A stretch of DNA of 64,000 nt. Origin: Reticulitermes lucifugus. Lineage: Eukaryota > Arthropoda > Insecta > Blattodea > Rhinotermitidae. Below, in pieces: positions 12,085 through 25,491 of this stretch (position 1 is its first letter; each line of letters starts with the position of its first letter). The notes beneath the pieces were generated by a model. That model made no database searches. It was not told where the DNA came from and worked only from the letters and a program-made list of their open reading frames with translations. A program made the translations under genes and the position numbers. The stretch is from NCBI GenBank assembly GCA_026260175.1, contig JAKCWW010000041.1:103084-167083 (forward strand), in the 5' to 3' direction.

Positions 12085-12092
12085 GGGCCGGA

Positions 12093-12104
12093 TAGCGTAG
12101 TCTG
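12093..12104 (+). promoter_or_regulatory. Pol III A box of SINE A
   Basis: TAGCGTAGTCTG matches the consensus TRGCNNAGYNGG except at position 11. It sits about 40 bases before the B box, as in tRNA genes. Confidence 0.6.
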
Positions 12105-12135
12105 TATAGCGACTCTCTACGGACTGGACGTCCGG

Positions 12136-12146
12136 GGATCGAATCC
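12136..12146 (+). promoter_or_regulatory. Pol III B box of SINE A
   Basis: GGATCGAATCC matches GGTTCGANTCC with one difference. It is flanked by CCGG / CCGG as a T-arm-like stem. Confidence 0.65.
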
Positions 12147-12365
12147 CGGTGGGGGCGAAATTTTCCGCACCCGTTCAGACCGGCCCTGGGGCCCACCCAG
12201 TCTCCTATAAATTGGGTACCGGGTCTCTTTCCCGAGGGTAAAGCGGTCGGGGCGTGGAGTTGACCACCCACCCTCATCTAGTGCCAGGGTTAAAGAAAGA
12301 GTAGAGCTACACTTCTACTCCCCCTCTGGGCCTTCATGGCCCGTTCTAGGGAGAACTTTACTTTA

Positions 12366-12684
12366 TTAGAAAATATAACTTTTTTTGTGTAAATGTAAAA
12401 CTTGGTCGCCCCCACCTAAAGTAAGGGCAAAGAGGAAAATATTTAAACTCCAACAAATGAGCGCAAAGTTGAAAATTTTTCATAATACATAAAATCATAA
12501 TTTGTTCATTATATAAGAACTTAATTACAGAAACCGTATCAAAGAGGATATGAAGCATGGGGCTTGGAATAAGCATAGGAGGGATTAAACATGAAGTAAA
12601 GTTGAAGTTACCTTTGCCCAAGGCATGAAGTCGCATAGGCGGAGAAGATATGTAGCCTCACAAATTCTTAAACTCTGCATTAAC
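12366..12684. other. Spacer between two SINE A copies
   Basis: A 92-codon minus-strand frame (12358-12636) begins in AT-rich spacer and has no domain. Nothing else was seen. Confidence 0.45.
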
Positions 12685-12832
12685 CTGCAAGCTTCCAGTA
12701 TTGAGCAAGCCCATTGGATAGGAGGCTGGTTAGGACCTAGACTTGGTCTCGACCGATTTGAGAAGAGAAAAATCTCTTGACCCTGCCGGACATGGACGCA
12801 AGATGTCTCTAGAGATATTATGGTAGAGAAGC
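12685..12832 (-). repeat. SINE A remnant, degraded
   Basis: GCCCATTGGATAGGAGGCTG (12709) matches the ACCCATTATATAGGAGGCTG block of the copy at 62840. It is followed in order by a worn head region (ACCCTGCCGGACATGGACGC at 12780). The 3' third is missing or unrecognisable. It lies in opposite orientation to the intact copy 320 bases upstream. Confidence 0.6.
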
Positions 12833-15800
12833 CCCTCTACTTACTTCACTATTCTGAATCCAAGTTTGGACATGAATATGAAATTTTAGACGGAACACCC
12901 CCCCTCCCCCCAATGGAATAGAACAAAACGTGTTCTGTACAAATTTGGCGTGGTTTTGTCAGTTGAAACGCTTTGTTTTCCTTACAAAAGAAAATAAATT
13001 AGTTGTTCGTTTATTTTTTCGCCCATATGCACTTGTCTTGCGCAGATTATTCGTCATTATCTGCGCTCTTGCATATGAAAATTTAGCTTTTAAATATGTT
13101 ATATGCCAGTAGTAGTTGAATTTTGTATTGGACTAGGGACACTATTTACTTGCATTCATTTCGACGGTTCAGGAAAAACCTTGGAACTAATGTAATACAC
13201 TGTTCCATGTTTCTTTCACCTGAGGAGTGTTAATAATACTACATGGTACTAGGCAGATTGGAGGATTGTTATGAATACGATAAAGTTTAAAAGAAGCCGA
13301 AGTTTAAGATGAAACAAAATAACGATTAAAATTAAAATAGCTTTGCAAGTTATCATCATTACTGTTACTGACTGAGGAGTTTGCATTTGGCCATGGCAGG
13401 TTTTGTGCACTGGGGAAAGACGAGCCTTTTTCTTTGTAACCACTAACCGACGTATTCCAGTTAAAAACACATTGGGCTGAAGGGTATTCCTGTTTCTTAC
13501 GTGCGAGATAATTTTCTATATTTTTTGTAGTGTTCTGCGTTGTTACAGGTTATTTTAAACGAAACACATAACAAGTGCAGACCAGTGGAAAGAATTTTGT
13601 GCAGCGATTAGAGGCTTATGTATTTGACAGAATCTTTGTTTTCCCCCGACTGTCGTCGTATGTTTTTAGAGACTCTACCTACGCTGTGCAGGAAAACTAC
13701 ATTATCTTGATTAAGACACAGTATATAAAATATGAAAGAAGCAGCAGAAGACCAGTCATACACATCGAAAGGCATATTAAATTTATAGTATTCCGAGTAT
13801 ACTCTATGAAATTAATGAACTCACTTATTAGAAAACGAAAACCGTATTATTAATAAGAAAATTTCTTTAAATTATTTTATTATTTATTTTATTAAAATTA
13901 TTAATCTTTCACACCCATTAAAACTTAATTCCGCCCTCTCCTCTTCACCCACGACCCGGAAATGGAATATTAACAAAATATTTCTCCACAAATATTTAAG
14001 TTCCTTGTTCATGGCTTATAAATTATGTTCATCAATTTAAAATCTCATTTAAGAGGACTGTGAAGTATATGTCACTACAATTTATGTTCCCTGGTTTAAT
14101 GAACTGTACTTTGTATTTTGTTTCAAATCTATTTCGAATATTATTTCAGCTTTCGTTCTTTTATTTCTTCCCACAGAGGACATACAGGCCTGTACCTAAT
14201 GCTTGGTATTGATGTACGTATATATAAGATACACTATAAAAGGTAAACTTAAGAAATGCAACTTATCTTGGACTTCTGTAAAGTTCGCTCATAATTGTTA
14301 TTGTTTGAGAAAAGCAAGAGGTCCATCAAATTTTCTACTCATAATTTCCTTCAGAAATACTTTTACTTTGACCTGTAAGTCACAATTTCTCAATTCGTTT
14401 AGAGTTTGTCACAATCTAATTGGGGTCTAGATTCGCGTCATAGGGAAGGGAAACACATTTCCTCTAGGTCTATCCATAATTCCTTGTCTCAGTAATTGTA
14501 ATTTTAGACCTGAATTTCCTTGCTTCATAAGTCAATGTATGTAACACCATGATTCAAGCCGTTCAATTCCATTTCCTTCCCATTGTCTAGCTTTCCTACT
14601 GACACATTCTCAGGTTAAGCATCCTTCGTAATCATGTAAACAGATTATCTTTTCATATTACTTTGTTAGCGAGTAATTGGCACTTTGCTTTTGTGATTTG
14701 ACAAACGTCTGTATATAGCAAAGGATCTATTACGCTTCAAGGTCAACCATATCAACCCCCTGAGGACTAGCGCTCATCTGCTTTAGCTATATAAATTTTC
14801 AAACACCACCTCAATCCGTGTCCTTTTAAAAGACCAAACGTTTAATATTTTTTACGGAAATAATCACTTAATAAATGTAATAAGTACCTTATGAGCAAAT
14901 TACAGAGTTTCGTAATATTACATGAGGCGGTATATATAGTTAAATCTTTAATATTTAAGCTAATGCGTACATTAAAATATATAAATAAACTTTCTTTTAA
15001 ATATAGTATTTGTGACACAACAGATATAAATACTGTCTTCGACAATGGTTTGCCCATTCCCCGCGAAATTATCCTGTATTTTGAGCCAGACGTCAAGGAC
15101 AGCTCTACAAGAACGCTCATTCATTATCGATACACTGCATGTCTCAGAAGAATAAAGTAATCATATTTACAAAGACACAAACTCCGCCCTCTATCGTTGG
15201 TATCCGAAAATATATAACCGAATATTTCAAAACTTCATTGATATAAAATGCGACAAAAACGGCAAAATGTGGCGTTTAAAGGAGAATTTGAATTTACACC
15301 GTCTTTGAACGTGAGTCTGAAGAATTTTGAATACCACAGACTACTGCAATAAAGGAGTAGAATTTTAAGAACACCTAAGCAAAAATCCTATATGAGTAAA
15401 CAATCTTATTACCAGAACAAAGGGACTGTAGGCGCTCTGTAGTTTTATTTCCATCAGATACAAAGGAATGAGTGGAATGTTGCCGGGGCAAGTCGTGTGC
15501 AATTGTCGGGCAGGTCGAGCATCTTGCAGGGGCTCCGTCATGGTCCACCAGCGGCGGCAGTAAACGACAGAAGAATACATTGGAACCAGTAAATCTAAGC
15601 CAAAGAAGTGTAAATTACGGTGAATCTTGAAGCCACATCTCTAAAACAAGCTTTCAATTTCGGAAGAAAGCAACAAGATCAATACATTCTTAAAAAATGT
15701 GACTGAATCCAGATGTTCCGAAAGAGAGAAAAATTCAAAATTGCATTTACTAAGAATTTACGAACAGAGATACTTCGGTTAAAAAACTTCGATTTCTCCC

Positions 15801-17174
15801 ATAACATTTACAAAACCTAAATTGATTGCGGTGATTAAATCAAGGAAAAACTCAATAATTTGGACAGATGTATATCTGATGAGGAAGATGAAAAATGCAT
15901 CGCCTAAAAATTTTAGTAAGGAGGCCTGAAAAGAAGACAAAAATTATAATATATAGCAGCTGATTGAAGATTATATTGGTATTGGTTTTAAAGAATAAGA
16001 CACAACTTCGTAGACTGAACGTGCGGTTCAGGATATGGCATAGGCATGGGCTATTGTAAAGAAGGTAAAACACCTTTGCCTTCTGTGAACGGTAGAAGAT
16101 ATTTGCTGAGCAGCTTTGAGATTTTCAAGACGGATAGTTTTCTATAGATTTCGTTATATTTAAGTCGCCTCCTTGTTGGCATATTTATTTTCTGTTGAGT
16201 TCTGGACTAATTCAGAAAAGGCTATATGTTATCACGCAATAGGCAGTGCCCAGAAATTTTTTAAAATATTTCTGATACTACACGAATGCAGGAAAAAGAA
16301 ATATAAAATTTTTGTAATGTTTAGGTATACTACTGAGCAGGTCGTGTGACAATAACGTGAAGATGACAATATTAACAGAAGAAATACAAACAGTAATGGT
16401 AGTTGTATTAAGCAAAAAAGTCACAAATTAACAGCTATTTATTTTCATTTATAGTAAATACAAATGAAATAAACACTCTCTTATGTTTATAAAACGTGGT
16501 ACGTGAGCACCCAAATTTAGAGTAACCTACAAATTCGGTAAATTAAAACTTCTGAAAATATTCGACGTAAGACTATCGTACATTTTTTAGTAGTGATAAA
16601 CTTCGTACAACCATTGAAAAAGAAGTCCGGATTAGTAAAAATAAGGCAAAGAAAATAGCGATTGCTGGGTCGCATATTCAGGAAGGCACAGCTAGCCTTT
16701 GGAGAAATTTCACTCTAGGAAGAGCAGGCTGCAGGAAGAGGAAAGTTATCGGACATGGAATCGGACTGTGACCGAAAAGGCAGCGGAATAAGGAAAGGGG
16801 TTGGAATATTGGCTACCAATAAGGCCTATAGTCAGCTTGAAAAATTTTGCAGATCCTGTACTTTTCTCAAGGAACGAGAAGATATAATTACCCTAATGAA
16901 CTACATTGAGTCATGAATTTGAAGGGTGAAGCATTCTTGCAGTATTCTGAATATTATGAATTACAAATAGTGTGAAAGAAAAGGAGTCTAGATATACAGA
17001 CCTACAACTCTAAAAATAAACATAAAATTCAATTGAAAAGCAGAAATAATATTAACTCAAAAACATTTATCGGAATATAGACAGTGCTTTTCCTAATAGA
17101 GTATATAGTTCCAATCAGAATTTTATCATTCCTAGGTGCGTTCGAAATATTTAGAAAAGTGGCTATTAGTTTCG
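12833..17174. other. AT-rich DNA, one GC-richer patch
   Basis: Many short frames (for example 13575-13853, 14203-14430, 14891-15160 with its opposite-strand mirror, and 15852-16073) lack recognisable features. A patch at about 15440-15570 is GC-richer and has minus-strand frames open through it, including one of about 70 codons without an early start. I do not recognise it. No SINE copy was noticed in this stretch. Confidence 0.4.
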
Positions 17175-17525
17175 TCATGTCAGTCTGTATGTATGTATGT
17201 CCGTCCGCATAGAAAAACTTGGATCCCTCTGGACGGATTTTCATGAAATTTTATATTTTAGAATTTTCCTAAAATCCGTCGAGAATATTCAAGTTTCATT
17301 AAAGTCTGACAAGAATAACGGATACTTTACACGAAAACCTATAAACATTTATAATATCTCGCTGAATTCTTCTTAGAATGGAAAATGTTTCAGACAAAAT
17401 CTGTAGAGAAAATCAAAATACAGATTTTTTTGTCCAAAAACCTTTTCCCGACAATTGAGCCGTTTGTGAGATAATGACAATATGACAATATGGCTCACGC
17501 GCTTTGCGTGCTGGATAACTAAAGC
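17175..17525 (+). repeat. GTCTG-headed dispersed repeat, copy 2
   Basis: Colinear with 2040-2390. It has a GTATGTATGT/CCGTCCG head (17184-17208), then GGACGGATTTTCATGAAATT (17231) and AAAATCCGTCGAGAA (17271), with the same internal spacing as copy 1. Near the end is the hairpin-like GCACGC inverse pair, CACGCGCTTTGCGTGC (17496-17511). The 71-codon minus-strand frames over it are shadows. Confidence 0.6.
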
Positions 17526-20500
17526 TACATAGACACATTCAGAATACGTAATACTTATAGTTTTTCCACGGCAAAAAGTGTTGCGCAAATGCTCCTCAAT
17601 GTTACGTTATACACACATTGTCTCTCCTGTTTATTTAACGTTACAGGCTCTCTAAATTTTTACAAAGTAATTCCACACTAATGAATGCCACATCGAGGTA
17701 TTTACTTTAATAAAATGTAAATTAACCTACCTTATAAATCAAATTCTCTTAACCTAGTGTCTAAGGAAATGAGTTGGCCAAATCTAGAAAAGTAAAAGAT
17801 TTATTAAATCGAATTCATGCTGCTTTTCAACTTGTACCTGTATGTCTGTGGAAATGACAAGCAAGCATTAGAAAGAAGCTTCATCTTCTTCACATGCGAA
17901 AAGAAACATGTATCTCATTTCTTAATTCCATTGGAATACTTTCTTCTATTACGCTTTTTTAAAAGTTGATGTGAATTTCCCACAAAATGATATGTACGAG
18001 ACATTTCAGAGGTATCTTCTTTCTTCTTCCTCGTTTTTGGAAACGCTTCAATTTTCTTACGTACTCTCTTTCATACTCCATTATCAGTAAATAAGAAATC
18101 ATTATGAGTTTACATTTAACGAATTCTTCATTCACTTTGTCTCATTTTCGGAGATTCTCATAGGCAATATTTTGACCTCTTAGATATATATCTCACCGCA
18201 TCTCTAGACTGTATTTGGACACAGTGACTTGTCCAAAAAGAAATCCATAAGCCTTTATAAAATGATCAAATTACTGCTTTCTTACACACATGACTTCAGA
18301 CACAACTTCAGAAATCCACCCGCAATCTAACAACTTAATCCCTTTCTGGCCCTTACACTGAAAATCTAACCCCTACAAACAATCCTGTCCCTAAAGAGGG
18401 TGCTACACGCATAAACCAGAACAGTCAGTCGGCAGTATCTAATAAGCCACGATGAAGACGCCCGTCTGCTTTTGGGTAGGGAGAACCGTTACGCTAACAA
18501 TTCTTCAACCCTCACATCTCACGATCCTATATATTGAGGCAAGAGGGATCTATAGCTCCATTTGTGCTACTGACGCTCTGTTGAAAGGTGAATGTGCTCC
18601 TATACCTATAGAGAAGGCACAGAAAGAAGACACACGTTCCCGAGAGATGACGACCCTCGAGCCACCCAAATTTCTATCCGTTGTAAACTTCAATTCCAGC
18701 CCCGTTTGGCTTAAGTTATTAAGCCCAAAGAGCCTGCTACTAGGGGAGATATTTACTTGACTATTGTTAAAAACGCCGTCTGGAAGAGGCTGTATACGCT
18801 GGAAGAGGAAGTGTATCAGTTCGAGGGATGAGAAGGGGCTCGAGCGACGATTTCTCTTTCCGTGGCCACAGTATTATTATTATTACCCTAATGAGCAGAG
18901 ACGCTAAATGTGTCTGTTATGATGGACCAATTATCGACTGTTTAGAGAACACAGGTTTGCATTATTTTCTTCACAAAAACCAGCAACGAAATCTTATTTT
19001 GAGCCACTTTAATCCATACATATGATTACACGTACAGTATTTCCGTAAGATCAACTTTTAATAAAGTTTTACACGTATGTCTAGATATTCCAGGTAAATT
19101 CTTATCTTAACTCATACTACTGAAGTTTTATACGCACTTCTCTGCTTGTTTATTTGTGATATACTTACGTATCTTGCAGATCACAATTCTCCCGACTTTA
19201 TCACGACAAGAATGAATGGTGAGCAGTAAAAATTATGAAATTCCTCATTATTTTTCTTCATCAACCAGTTTCTTCCCCACTCTTTGTCTAAATATTCCCG
19301 TCGTAAAATTTTTCTCAACTTAGGGTGATAAACCAAGTTTCATACCCACATAAAAAACAGGTAAAATTACAGGTCTGTTACTTATAACTTAATATATGAC
19401 AAGGTGTAATGAATGAAAGATACCTCAGTTATGAAGGTCTCACCATATAGCTTTAAGTTATCAGACCATTAATGATTTCGAAATTATGTGGAAAAAGACA
19501 GACGTGGCTAAATTTCAGGCAAAATCCTGGAAACCGCCTGGGTTTATTGAGTAAAGGCCCGATGTTCCTAAGCCAGAATACTTTCAGTTGACGTCAGGAC
19601 AGAGATTTAAATTATGCATCTCCTTGCTTCAATCAAAATGGTGAGTTCCGATACTGCTTTAAGTGAGCTATTGTCACCATGAAATTTAAGAAATGCTCCC
19701 ATATTTGGAAGCAATTTCACCGGGGCTTATACCTAATGCGTTACTGCAATAAGATTTGAGTGTTCTGATTACTTTACAATTCAGTCCAAGTTTACATTAA
19801 GGACACCGATCACAATAAAAATTACAGTATTTCCCCCCTCATAAGTAACATTGTCCTCAACATTTACTCTGAGTCTTAACACTGCAAGATCAAAACGTGG
19901 ATAAATAGGCTATTAAATCCGAAAAAATAGCTTCATATTAGAGGGTGCGTCTTTGTACAAGTAGAGTCTTATAAGGCGGGAAACAAGGAACATCAGAAAA
20001 AACACCCTATATTTTGAATTTATGGCAAGAGATAGGGCTATAGACAGCGACAAGCTGTTGGTGATTTTTAAAAAGCCAACGCAAATTTGCTCGCCATAAC
20101 GGATTTATTCAGACACATAGGATAAAAGGAAGGCAGTCAAAGACTTGTTCTTTTAAGATATTTATTCAAAATAAGCTCTTTAATAGGAAATCAACTTCCA
20201 GATGTGGAATTATACAATACGATATTTCTTCAACTACAAGTTTTGCGTCGTAATTGACGACTGTGGAAGGTGAATTATCAATGAAAGCTCGCAAATTTCA
20301 AGTATTTGGTAAGGACACTAGCAAATAAAAATTTAATGTAAAAAGAAAAATACAGTATATTGAATTCGATGAATGTTCTCTAGAATTTAGTTCAGAATAG
20401 TTTGACTTCTAATTTGCTACTTATAATGTAATCGTTTTTCTATATTTGTTTTGAAAAACAGAACCCGTAAAAATTCAAGTTTTATATAGTTATTGTATTC

Positions 20501-23500
20501 TCTGTAAATTTCAAATTGTTTATGAAATGTAAAATATATATAAAAGCATGAATCATAATCTTTAAATAAAATTCGAGAAGAAGAATTTATGTATGTATAT
20601 GTATGTCACTATGTCAATATTCTTTCTTGAATCCACTGAAAGGTAGTTATCATAGGGCTTTCGGTTTGCAAGTAACACTAGCGTCATAAAAGAAAATATC
20701 CTGAAGAGTTTCATTTAGTATGTCTCTTACATGTACACAAATGTACATACTCGTAAATATGACAAAGTACTTTCTTTATTAACCGAATATACTAGCAAAA
20801 AACTAATCTATTTACTGAAGAAATAATAAACCAATTTTTTAACTTTTGAATACCGGGACATTACTAAAATATACCCAGGTAGTATATAAAATAACTTTTG
20901 CAACAAAAACCTTCATGATTTAACAATTTAAGCTATAATTATGTGTTTTACAAGTATCTAAAACCGTTTTGAATTTCGGATTTCCGCCGAAAGTACCGAG
21001 AGTTGTTAATTTTCATTATACACAGTGAAGTCTTAAGGTGTCAAAAAGAATATATCTTGGCACTTCTCACTTCCAGCAACAAACTCAAAAAACGTCTATA
21101 ATAAATCTTTAGAGATTACTATAGGTATGTTTTGTTTAAATGTGACTAAGAGTTACTTAAAATGTTCTCTCAGATTAATGTCAAATATTGCGGTTTAAAT
21201 ATAACGAAAAAGAAGTGGTTCTGCTTTTTAAGACACTTAAAAAAGGGAATTGTTTCGACTGTTATCATCTCATTTAAGTCAAGCCTCGTGTATTCCTGCC
21301 AAAAATCTCTATTACACTCGCACGAAAACCTTGAGAAATAAAATAAATATTTGTTATTTACCTGACTTAAAATACGAATATTTATTTCTCCAAGCATAAC
21401 CCTGTTAGATTACACTAATTTTGATAAAATTTCATTGATATTTCAAAATTACCTTATACATTTCCAAGATCCAAATTCAGGGACGAATTCTTCGTTTTAT
21501 AATAGTATTTTGAACACTGTTCATTGACAATTGGTAGTAGAATATCTTAGTTTCCAGTGAGTTAAAATATTGTTTAATTAATTCCAGCTTCATGATATGT
21601 AAGTTACGAAATAAAAAATTTCAGTGTGTAGTGAAGGCTTTTTGAAATTTTATAAAAATTTATTTCAAGTTATGGCACCGTTAAAGAAACCTCTTTAAGA
21701 GACTGATTCCTTTGTATCACTTATACAATTGCAACTCCAATTTTATATTACAGCTAAGCCAACACTTTTCTTTCAGAGACCGCGAAGCTGAGCTTGTACG
21801 CTCTTAAATATCGGGGTTATTTCCATCCAATCCCCCTACAAATGTACACACACATGCACATGGGCAGACCGAAACTAATGACGCAAGCAAGGAAAGGATC
21901 CAGCCCGGAAAGGTATTAAAGATTGTTGGAGGATAACAGCAGAAGAGTTCAGAGAAATAACGTCTCCATGAAAAAAAAACAGGAAGGAGGAAATAAGAAC
22001 CAAGTGGTGAAAAGGGGAGATGCATAAAATGGAAGTTAGTAGTAGTATAGGATTATGTGACAAAGAAGATGGAAGGCAGGAACATAACATTGGAAATGTT
22101 TCAACCAAAATCTCGAGTATTTTCTCGGAAACCTATATCTACAAGATTACTATCCGCTTGTCTGCCTGTCCGTCTGTCACAACACTGAAGCAAACAAAAG
22201 GCAATTCATGGATCCGGGAGGAAGTAGATCGACAGTTACAGAAACAGTTTTTAGTGAAATTCAAATGCTCTGGGATATACGGAAAGTAAATTGGTAAAGA
22301 GTTACAGAGTTTTCGGAAAAGCTTTCTGCCTGCATTTTCATGTAGTCAGTTAAAGTCCGAGTCTTTGGCTCTCAGCTATTTGATATATTGAAAAAGTAAT
22401 GTAATTTTTGTATACTGAAGTACCTGTTGTGTTAAGATATTTGCTACATAATCTACCTTCATGCGATTTAACGAATCAACACACATACTCATTTTATAGA
22501 TCAAAAGCCAATTAAAATACCTTATCTCTAAAGACTGTCAAATACTACGTAATGACAAGAAAGTAAGTTGCTATTTGAAATTTTTCAAATATTACTACTT
22601 TTTGCATTGTTCGTATTTTTACTGGATTAGAACTCTCGATGTACTCTTCAGTTAAAGAAATAAATTTAGGCGTATATTTTACAAGTTACAAAAGAAAATT
22701 TCTTTAAATGTGCCCTCCACCTTCAAGAGAATGTGTATGCTCGTGTCACTTGAATTCGGTTGTTTTCAATTTGTTTACTGAATAGAACGGGATAAGATAT
22801 GCGATCACACGATTTCACTATTATAACCATAACTCGAGATATGATATCCTTAAAAACAACATTTGCTGGACTGTCTTCCAGAATTGTCGGTCATTAATGA
22901 GCAGAACACCGTAAAGCAAACGACAGACCGGTGAAGACTATGGGCAATGGACTTAGCAATCTTCACTTTCTTTACGACGATAACTATAGATATGTTCAGG
23001 GCAAATATTTTACAATCTGCTTCAGTGGAGGTCAAAGGGGAAGATAGAAATATTGTACGATACATGAAAAACAATCTATTATTTCACTTAATGCACAAAC
23101 CGCTATAGTGAGACAGTAGGGCCTTGTAAACACACAAGTTAATCTATTTTAAATTTGTTATGAATAACTATACATTTTGAGAAATAAGATTGAATTGGGA
23201 ATTAATAGCTTTGGAAGAAAAGGGTGCAACGTACGGTCCTCACTGTCACGTCGAACTGAGACGATCCGTTTTGCAGTAGGGTAAAGAATGTACGAAAAAA
23301 CCTTAAATGTAAATCATGCCGCTTGATTAGTCTAGTTTATTGTTGTGAGATTTATAACAAACACGTAATTGTGTGCGTTCGGTTTACTGTATCCTCGCAA
23401 AAGTTGTTATGAAATTATAGAGTGGGCAGATGCAAATATATGTGTGAATGGCGCAGTACAGTTTCAACATTTCAGAACTCTCTCCATTTTCAAGTTTGGC

Positions 23501-23544
23501 GCGGTCGTATTGGAGCCAGAACATTTATTTTGGTGTTTGATATT
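17526..23544. other. AT-rich DNA, no recognised gene
   Basis: The only ATG-started frame above 100 codons is 18452-18760 (plus). Its product has no recognised domain, no clear signal peptide and no family resemblance I can name. The surrounding 18430-18850 is somewhat GC-richer. Frames at 21804-22108 (minus) and 22020-22289 (plus) overlap on opposite strands and are not credible. The rest holds nothing I can identify. Confidence 0.4.
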
Positions 23545-23700
23545 TTATAATCCGTGAAACCAAGCAACCGGTGAGGACTTAGTTCGAATATTGGCCGGGA
23601 AACTGATGTCATAACTGATGTTCATCGTGGTGTTCCTTAGTCATTCCTGGCAAATTTCCTGACGAAGCTTCGATGAGGCCACAAACACTTCCTTAAAAAT
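23545..23700 (+). repeat. Possible degraded tRNA-headed SINE
   Basis: CAACCGGTGAGGACTTAG followed by a worn B-box-like GTTCGAATATTGG and GCCGGG resembles a tRNA-derived head. No A box is intact and I found no second copy in the window, so this is tentative. Confidence 0.25.
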
Positions 23701-23939
23701 ATTATATATTCCAGCAAGTTACCGATAACAGTTTCTGGTTGTTAAACTAAGCGATAACTAAAAGGAAGCTTCAAGATAAATTCAGCATGGCAGTCTTCCT
23801 CGCTAGAGGAATTCGAAATTCAAATTAATGTGTCTTTATCCTACGAATATACCTATATCCATATATCTATTAGCTACAGCCGATCTAATAGTAACGATAG
23901 GTTCGGCATCATAGACAAAAACATTAAGATGAGTAGTAG

Positions 23940-23992
23940 TACAACAAAACAACAATGACAACAACAGCAGCAACAACAAAAACAACAACAAA
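23940..23992 (+). repeat. (CAA)n microsatellite, imperfect
   Basis: A run of CAACAA units interrupted by CAG and AAA, about 53 bases. Confidence 0.85.
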
Positions 23993-24881
23993 ATCACTAG
24001 GGTTTATTTCATCCTGTTTGGCTTTGGGGGTACTTAGCATTCAAACCCACTAATTGCTATAAGGAAACCACATTTAGCGCAAAAAAAGGGGATGCACCAC
24101 ATACGGTGTATTATTTTCTACAATTCTAACCGAGGGATCGAAGGTTCCAATTCCACTCGAAGCATGGTTATATAGGTCTGCATTTCTTTTGCTTTTATAG
24201 TTTTCTGTAAAAAAAAACTTTTGCGACAGGCAGGTCCCTCGTCTAAGGAGTCTTACAAATCTCTACAAATATATTTAGAAACCTGTAAAACTGGATGTTT
24301 CGGACCGCATTAACCTGTAGGGTCACTGACAAAAAAGAAGATGAAAATATTTATCAGGTCTAGAGGCTGATTTCTCTTAACTTCCTTCCCATAAAACTTC
24401 CGTTTTTAGTTTATTAAAACATTCTCTTAACTTCTCGAAAAATATAGCCCGAATGTTAGGACAGTTAGTGAAAAATTAATTGGATAATTTTGGAAGGAAG
24501 TAGTTGTGTCGTAACAGCGGTAACCTGTCGGAATTTGCCTGGTAGAGACTTAGGATGACCAGAAGATACCTTTGTCACTACACTCAATTTTCCGACTGCG
24601 ATTCGAAACATGTACCTCCCGAATAAAACATGTGAGACAAAGTGTAGATACTTGTTCTATTTTTTTGTTTACATTCAGAAAATTAAATTGATGCTCTTTG
24701 GTGTATTGTTATCACTCTGAGTGGATGAATTGCTCTTTAGAATAATTAATTTTATTGTTAATCGCTTAAAATGCAACGACGCGAAATTATCTTAAAGGCG
24801 GTTTCTGCAACCCTGAAAAGGGCGATTCATCATTGGGGATCACAAAATTGTTTACTTCGTAAGTAAAAATAATTATGATTA
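23993..24881. other. AT-rich DNA, nothing recognised
   Basis: No open frame of interest and no repeat relationship was seen. Confidence 0.45.
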
Positions 24882-24894
24882 TTAGTAGCAGTAA

Positions 24895-24933
<39 letters not shown>

Positions 24934-24940
24934 GAGTAGT
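24882..24940 (+). repeat. (TAG)n microsatellite
   Basis: About 17 TAG/AGT units with a few interruptions (CAG, AAT, GAG), the longest trinucleotide run in the window. Confidence 0.9.
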
Positions 24941-25491
24941 GTTATTGTGGCATCGATTTTCTCTACATACTTTTACTCTATATTTATGTGACTCTGGACA
25001 GGCTACTGATAACCTAAGACCTTTTGAAACTCACGTACAGGGTCATTTGGTGGCCCTTCCAATAAAGTGACATGTCACAAAGACCGATATTCTCACCTCC
25101 CAAGGTACTGATCTTACCTCCCGAATCACTCTCCACAAGTAGCATAATTACTCTAACAACTCAAGCTGATGCAATCTCGTTTTGAGAGCAATACATGCAT
25201 GAGTCTGTCTTTGATTCAAATATTTCATAACTTGCACATTTGGCAACCAGATGTGGAATAAGAAATCGTTGATCTGAGCAAATAAATAATATAAAATTTA
25301 AATAGATTCCTAAGTAGCAATTTACGCACAGCCGTACATTTATTTTACTGCAAGTAATATAAAAATTCTGGAATACAACTACAACAAAGAACTTAAATGT
25401 TTAATGCAACAATATATACCTCTATACCGAAAGGTTTTACAGCAGTGGTCACATATTTTTATTGAATTTAGATTGCTATAATTTCATATAT
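24941..25491. other. AT-rich DNA, nothing recognised
   Basis: No gene or repeat recognised. Confidence 0.45.

Larger units (their letters stand above)
12085..12365 (+). repeat. SINE A, intact copy (about 280 bp)
   Basis: This is a tRNA-derived SINE. The head (12085-12157) carries the two RNA polymerase III promoter boxes. The body follows, and the 3' part has two hairpins: GAGTAGA (12299-12305) with TCTACTC (12314-12320), and GGGCC (12328-12332) with GGCCC (12338-12342). It ends in a TTTACTTTA-type tail. It is colinear with the copy at 62840 over its whole length. SINEs encode no protein and depend on a partner LINE for movement; the minus-strand frame 12059-12277 is a shadow. Confidence 0.85.

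Noticed and set aside
20585-20640. Repeat based on ATGTATGTATATGTATGTC
   Set aside because: Simple sequence only, with no element attached.
22155-22215. Third copy of the GTCTG-headed repeat
   Set aside because: Only the GTCTGCCTGTCCGTCTGTC string is shared; the downstream blocks are absent.
24125-24170. tRNA-derived head around GGTTCCAATTCC
   Set aside because: Only a weak B-box-like string, no A box and no second copy.
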